Shown here piece by piece: positions 6,183-7,271 of a stretch of 7,271 nt of DNA (positions are counted from its first letter, which is position 1; the number at the start of each line of letters is the position of its first letter). The stretch is from Pseudomonadota bacterium (lineage in GTDB: Bacteria > Pseudomonadota > Gammaproteobacteria > Steroidobacterales > Steroidobacteraceae). The notes beneath the pieces were generated by a model. It was given only the letters and a program-made list of their open reading frames with translations, did no database searches and was not told the origin of the DNA. The stretch covers positions 1 to 7,271 of the forward strand of contig JAJZLX010000378.1 in the NCBI GenBank assembly GCA_021850555.1, given 5' to 3'. Both the position numbers and the translations under genes were made by a program.

Positions 6183-6872
6183 TTATCGCCGTTCAAATTC
6201 ATAATTGAATGCTTGGATGTCCGAGGCATACATCTCGGCCACAAGCTCTCTAAGTTCCTTGTCGTAGTAAGAAGAATAATGCGCCTGAGAGCCTCTTCTG
6301 TTCCTTGAAGAAAGGCCCCTTATTATCGCCTTTGCGCCTTCCCCTTCACTGATCTGGTTTCTGACAGGCAGTAGAGCGTCCTCGATGGAAAGCTTTGCGC
6401 AGACGTGATTGAAGTCGCTCTGAAGACTTTCAAATCGACCGACAAAATCCACCAACGGCTTACCGTTCTCATCAAGTATGAATTCTGACTGCGGCATGAT
6501 ATGCCGATACGAATCCGAGTATCGACTTCTCGACGGTAGTCCGGCCGTCACAAACTCCCGAAAAGCATACTTTTTGTAATACTGCCGGTAGCGATATTCG
6601 GAAACTAGGCGCGCCCACGGATTCCTTACGAACGAGAACTTAAAGTGTGCACTGAATTCGACCGCGGTAAGATATCCGCAATCGACATACTCCTTCGCCG
6701 TCAGATGAGCCAAGCGCTCCGGGCCGCGCTTTGGGTCTGGATTCTCTCGCAGAAGTAACGAGTCTCTTTGCTCCCAGGGCAGGCCGTGTAGGTTCAAGAA
6801 GAACTGCTCGATGCTTTGCCCTGCTGTTTTTTGAATATGGATGAAGACACAACGATACTTCTCTGAAATCAT
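6183..6872 (-). CDS. Sulfotransferase, Sulfotransfer_2 family
   Basis: Predicted PAPS-dependent sulfotransferase, 229 residues from ATG 6872, probably adding sulfate to a sugar of the polysaccharide. The 5'-phosphosulfate loop is FIHIQKTAGQSIE (10-22), where the usual Pro of HIPKTAG is Gln. The 3'-phosphate motif is FVRNPWARLVSEYRY (81-95), with Arg83 and Ser91 as expected PAPS contacts. VGRFESLQSDFN (144-155) and the C-terminal YYDKELRELVAEMYASDIQAF (202-222) are also typical. The frame extends to GTG 6911, but family members usually begin just a few residues before the KTAG loop, so ATG 6872 is preferred; neither start has a clear ribosome-binding site. Base composition is about 50% G+C in counted stretches (60% in one), against nearly 70% in tviB, and codon use is looser, suggesting later acquisition. 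The substrate is inferred from context; there are no PAPS synthesis genes here. Confidence 0.85.
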   Translation of the reverse strand: MISEKYRCVFIHIQKTAGQSIEQFFLNLHGLPWEQRDSLLLRENPDPKRGPERLAHLTAKEYVDCGYLTAVEFSAHFKFSFVRNPWARLVSEYRYRQYYKKYAFREFVTAGLPSRSRYSDSYRHIMPQSEFILDENGKPLVDFVGRFESLQSDFNHVCAKLSIEDALLPVRNQISEGEGAKAIIRGLSSRNRRGSQAHYSSYYDKELRELVAEMYASDIQAFNYEFERR

Positions 6873-7264
6873 TTTCCGTTCACTCGTTCCCGGCAGGCGA
6901 ACAGTGCGCACAATAACTCAGTTTCTGCACATAGACGATGTAATCTGCCGCTCATTTCCAGCCGGCCAGGATTACGCAAATCGGCCACTCGGATGTGTTG
7001 AGTTCGATGAGCCTCTGGCATGCACCGCTGGGTGACGGTAATTATCGCCTCGATACCTCGGTAACCCTGCGATTGCTCTCACCTCGTCGCGAGCGCACTG
7101 GGTTGCGCGGCACCAATGACTCGCGCTGTCAAGAGCGCCAATGCCACACAAGTCACACCCGTGCCGGAATGATCGTAAGGACTCCGTAATCCGCGTGCTT
7201 CCCGGTTTCGGCTGAACGGGCGATTCTCTCGGTCGCGGCGCTTTTGCCGCGTACGGAGAGCGCG
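6873..7264. other. About 390 bp without a recognisable gene
   Basis: This lies upstream of the divergent sulfotransferase and before the gene start at the right edge. Short open frames on both strands show no family motifs, no good ribosome-binding sites and no codon bias. The part nearest the sulfotransferase shares its lower G+C. The only clear structure is the hairpin at 7234-7251. Confidence 0.5.
7234..7251 (+). promoter_or_regulatory. Leader hairpin before the right-edge gene start
   Basis: CGCGGC (7234-7239) pairs perfectly with GCCGCG (7246-7251) around loop GCTTTT. The stem ends 3 nt before the GGAG ribosome-binding sequence (7255-7258), so it could influence translation initiation or mark the end of a 5' leader. 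Confidence 0.35.
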
Positions 7265-7271
7265 ATGAACG
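7265..7271 (+). CDS. Possible start of a further gene, cut by right edge
   Basis: GGAG (7255-7258) followed after 6 nt by ATG at 7265 has the form of a true translation start. Only ATG AAC and one more base are visible, so nothing can be said of the product. The call rests on the ribosome-binding site, the hairpin before it and the gene-free stretch upstream. Confidence 0.35.

Noticed and set aside
1..7271. CRISPR arrays, tRNA or rRNA genes, insertion-sequence ends
   Set aside because: No regularly spaced repeats, no tRNA cloverleaf or rRNA-like stretch, and no transposase motifs or terminal inverted repeats with target duplications were seen by eye.

Overview
The window comes from a GC-rich proteobacterium, most likely a gammaproteobacterium. 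That placement is inferred from a GlrR-type sigma-54 activator, an exosortase-associated type of initiating sugar transferase, and roughly two-thirds G+C in the core genes. It reads as a surface-polysaccharide (exopolysaccharide, EPS) locus beginning just downstream of a two-component regulator gene.

Layout, left to right. (1) The 3' part of glrR (+), cut by the left edge. (2) A 261-bp non-coding stretch holding a perfect 10-bp inverted repeat, a perfect TGTGA-N6-TCACA CRP/Vfr/Clp-type half-site pair, a GTCACG direct repeat and a hairpin directly before a strong Shine-Dalgarno. (3) An unrecognised 59-residue ORF (+). (4) Convergent to it, a polyisoprenyl-phosphate sugar transferase of the XrtA/PEP-CTERM-associated EpsB type (-), with two tandem hairpins and a second, weaker CRP-like site in its leader. 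(5) A membrane acyltransferase of the acyltransferase-3/OafA family (-). (6) A 589-bp divergent non-coding region with palindromes and a nested inverted repeat. (7) tviB/wbpO-type UDP-HexNAc 6-dehydrogenase (+). (8) Convergent to it, a lower-GC Sulfotransfer_2 family sulfotransferase (-). (9) About 390 bp without a recognisable gene. (10) At the right edge, what looks like the ribosome-binding site and first two codons of another + strand gene.

The genes fit one pathway. The sugar transferase would load the first sugar phosphate onto undecaprenyl phosphate. TviB/WbpO would supply an acidic sugar nucleotide (UDP-N-acetylhexosaminuronate). The acyltransferase and sulfotransferase would decorate the glycan. 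No polymerase, flippase, exosortase or chain-length gene lies inside the window, so the locus must continue outside it or be split. Genes alternate strands with large gaps, so this is a set of separately transcribed units rather than one operon.

Nothing here proves a new system. The best leads are the conserved-looking small ORF with its structured, CRP-site-bearing upstream region, the possible shared CRP-family control of the EPS genes, and the compositionally foreign sulfotransferase. Enzyme family calls are confident; regulatory calls are pattern-based inference.
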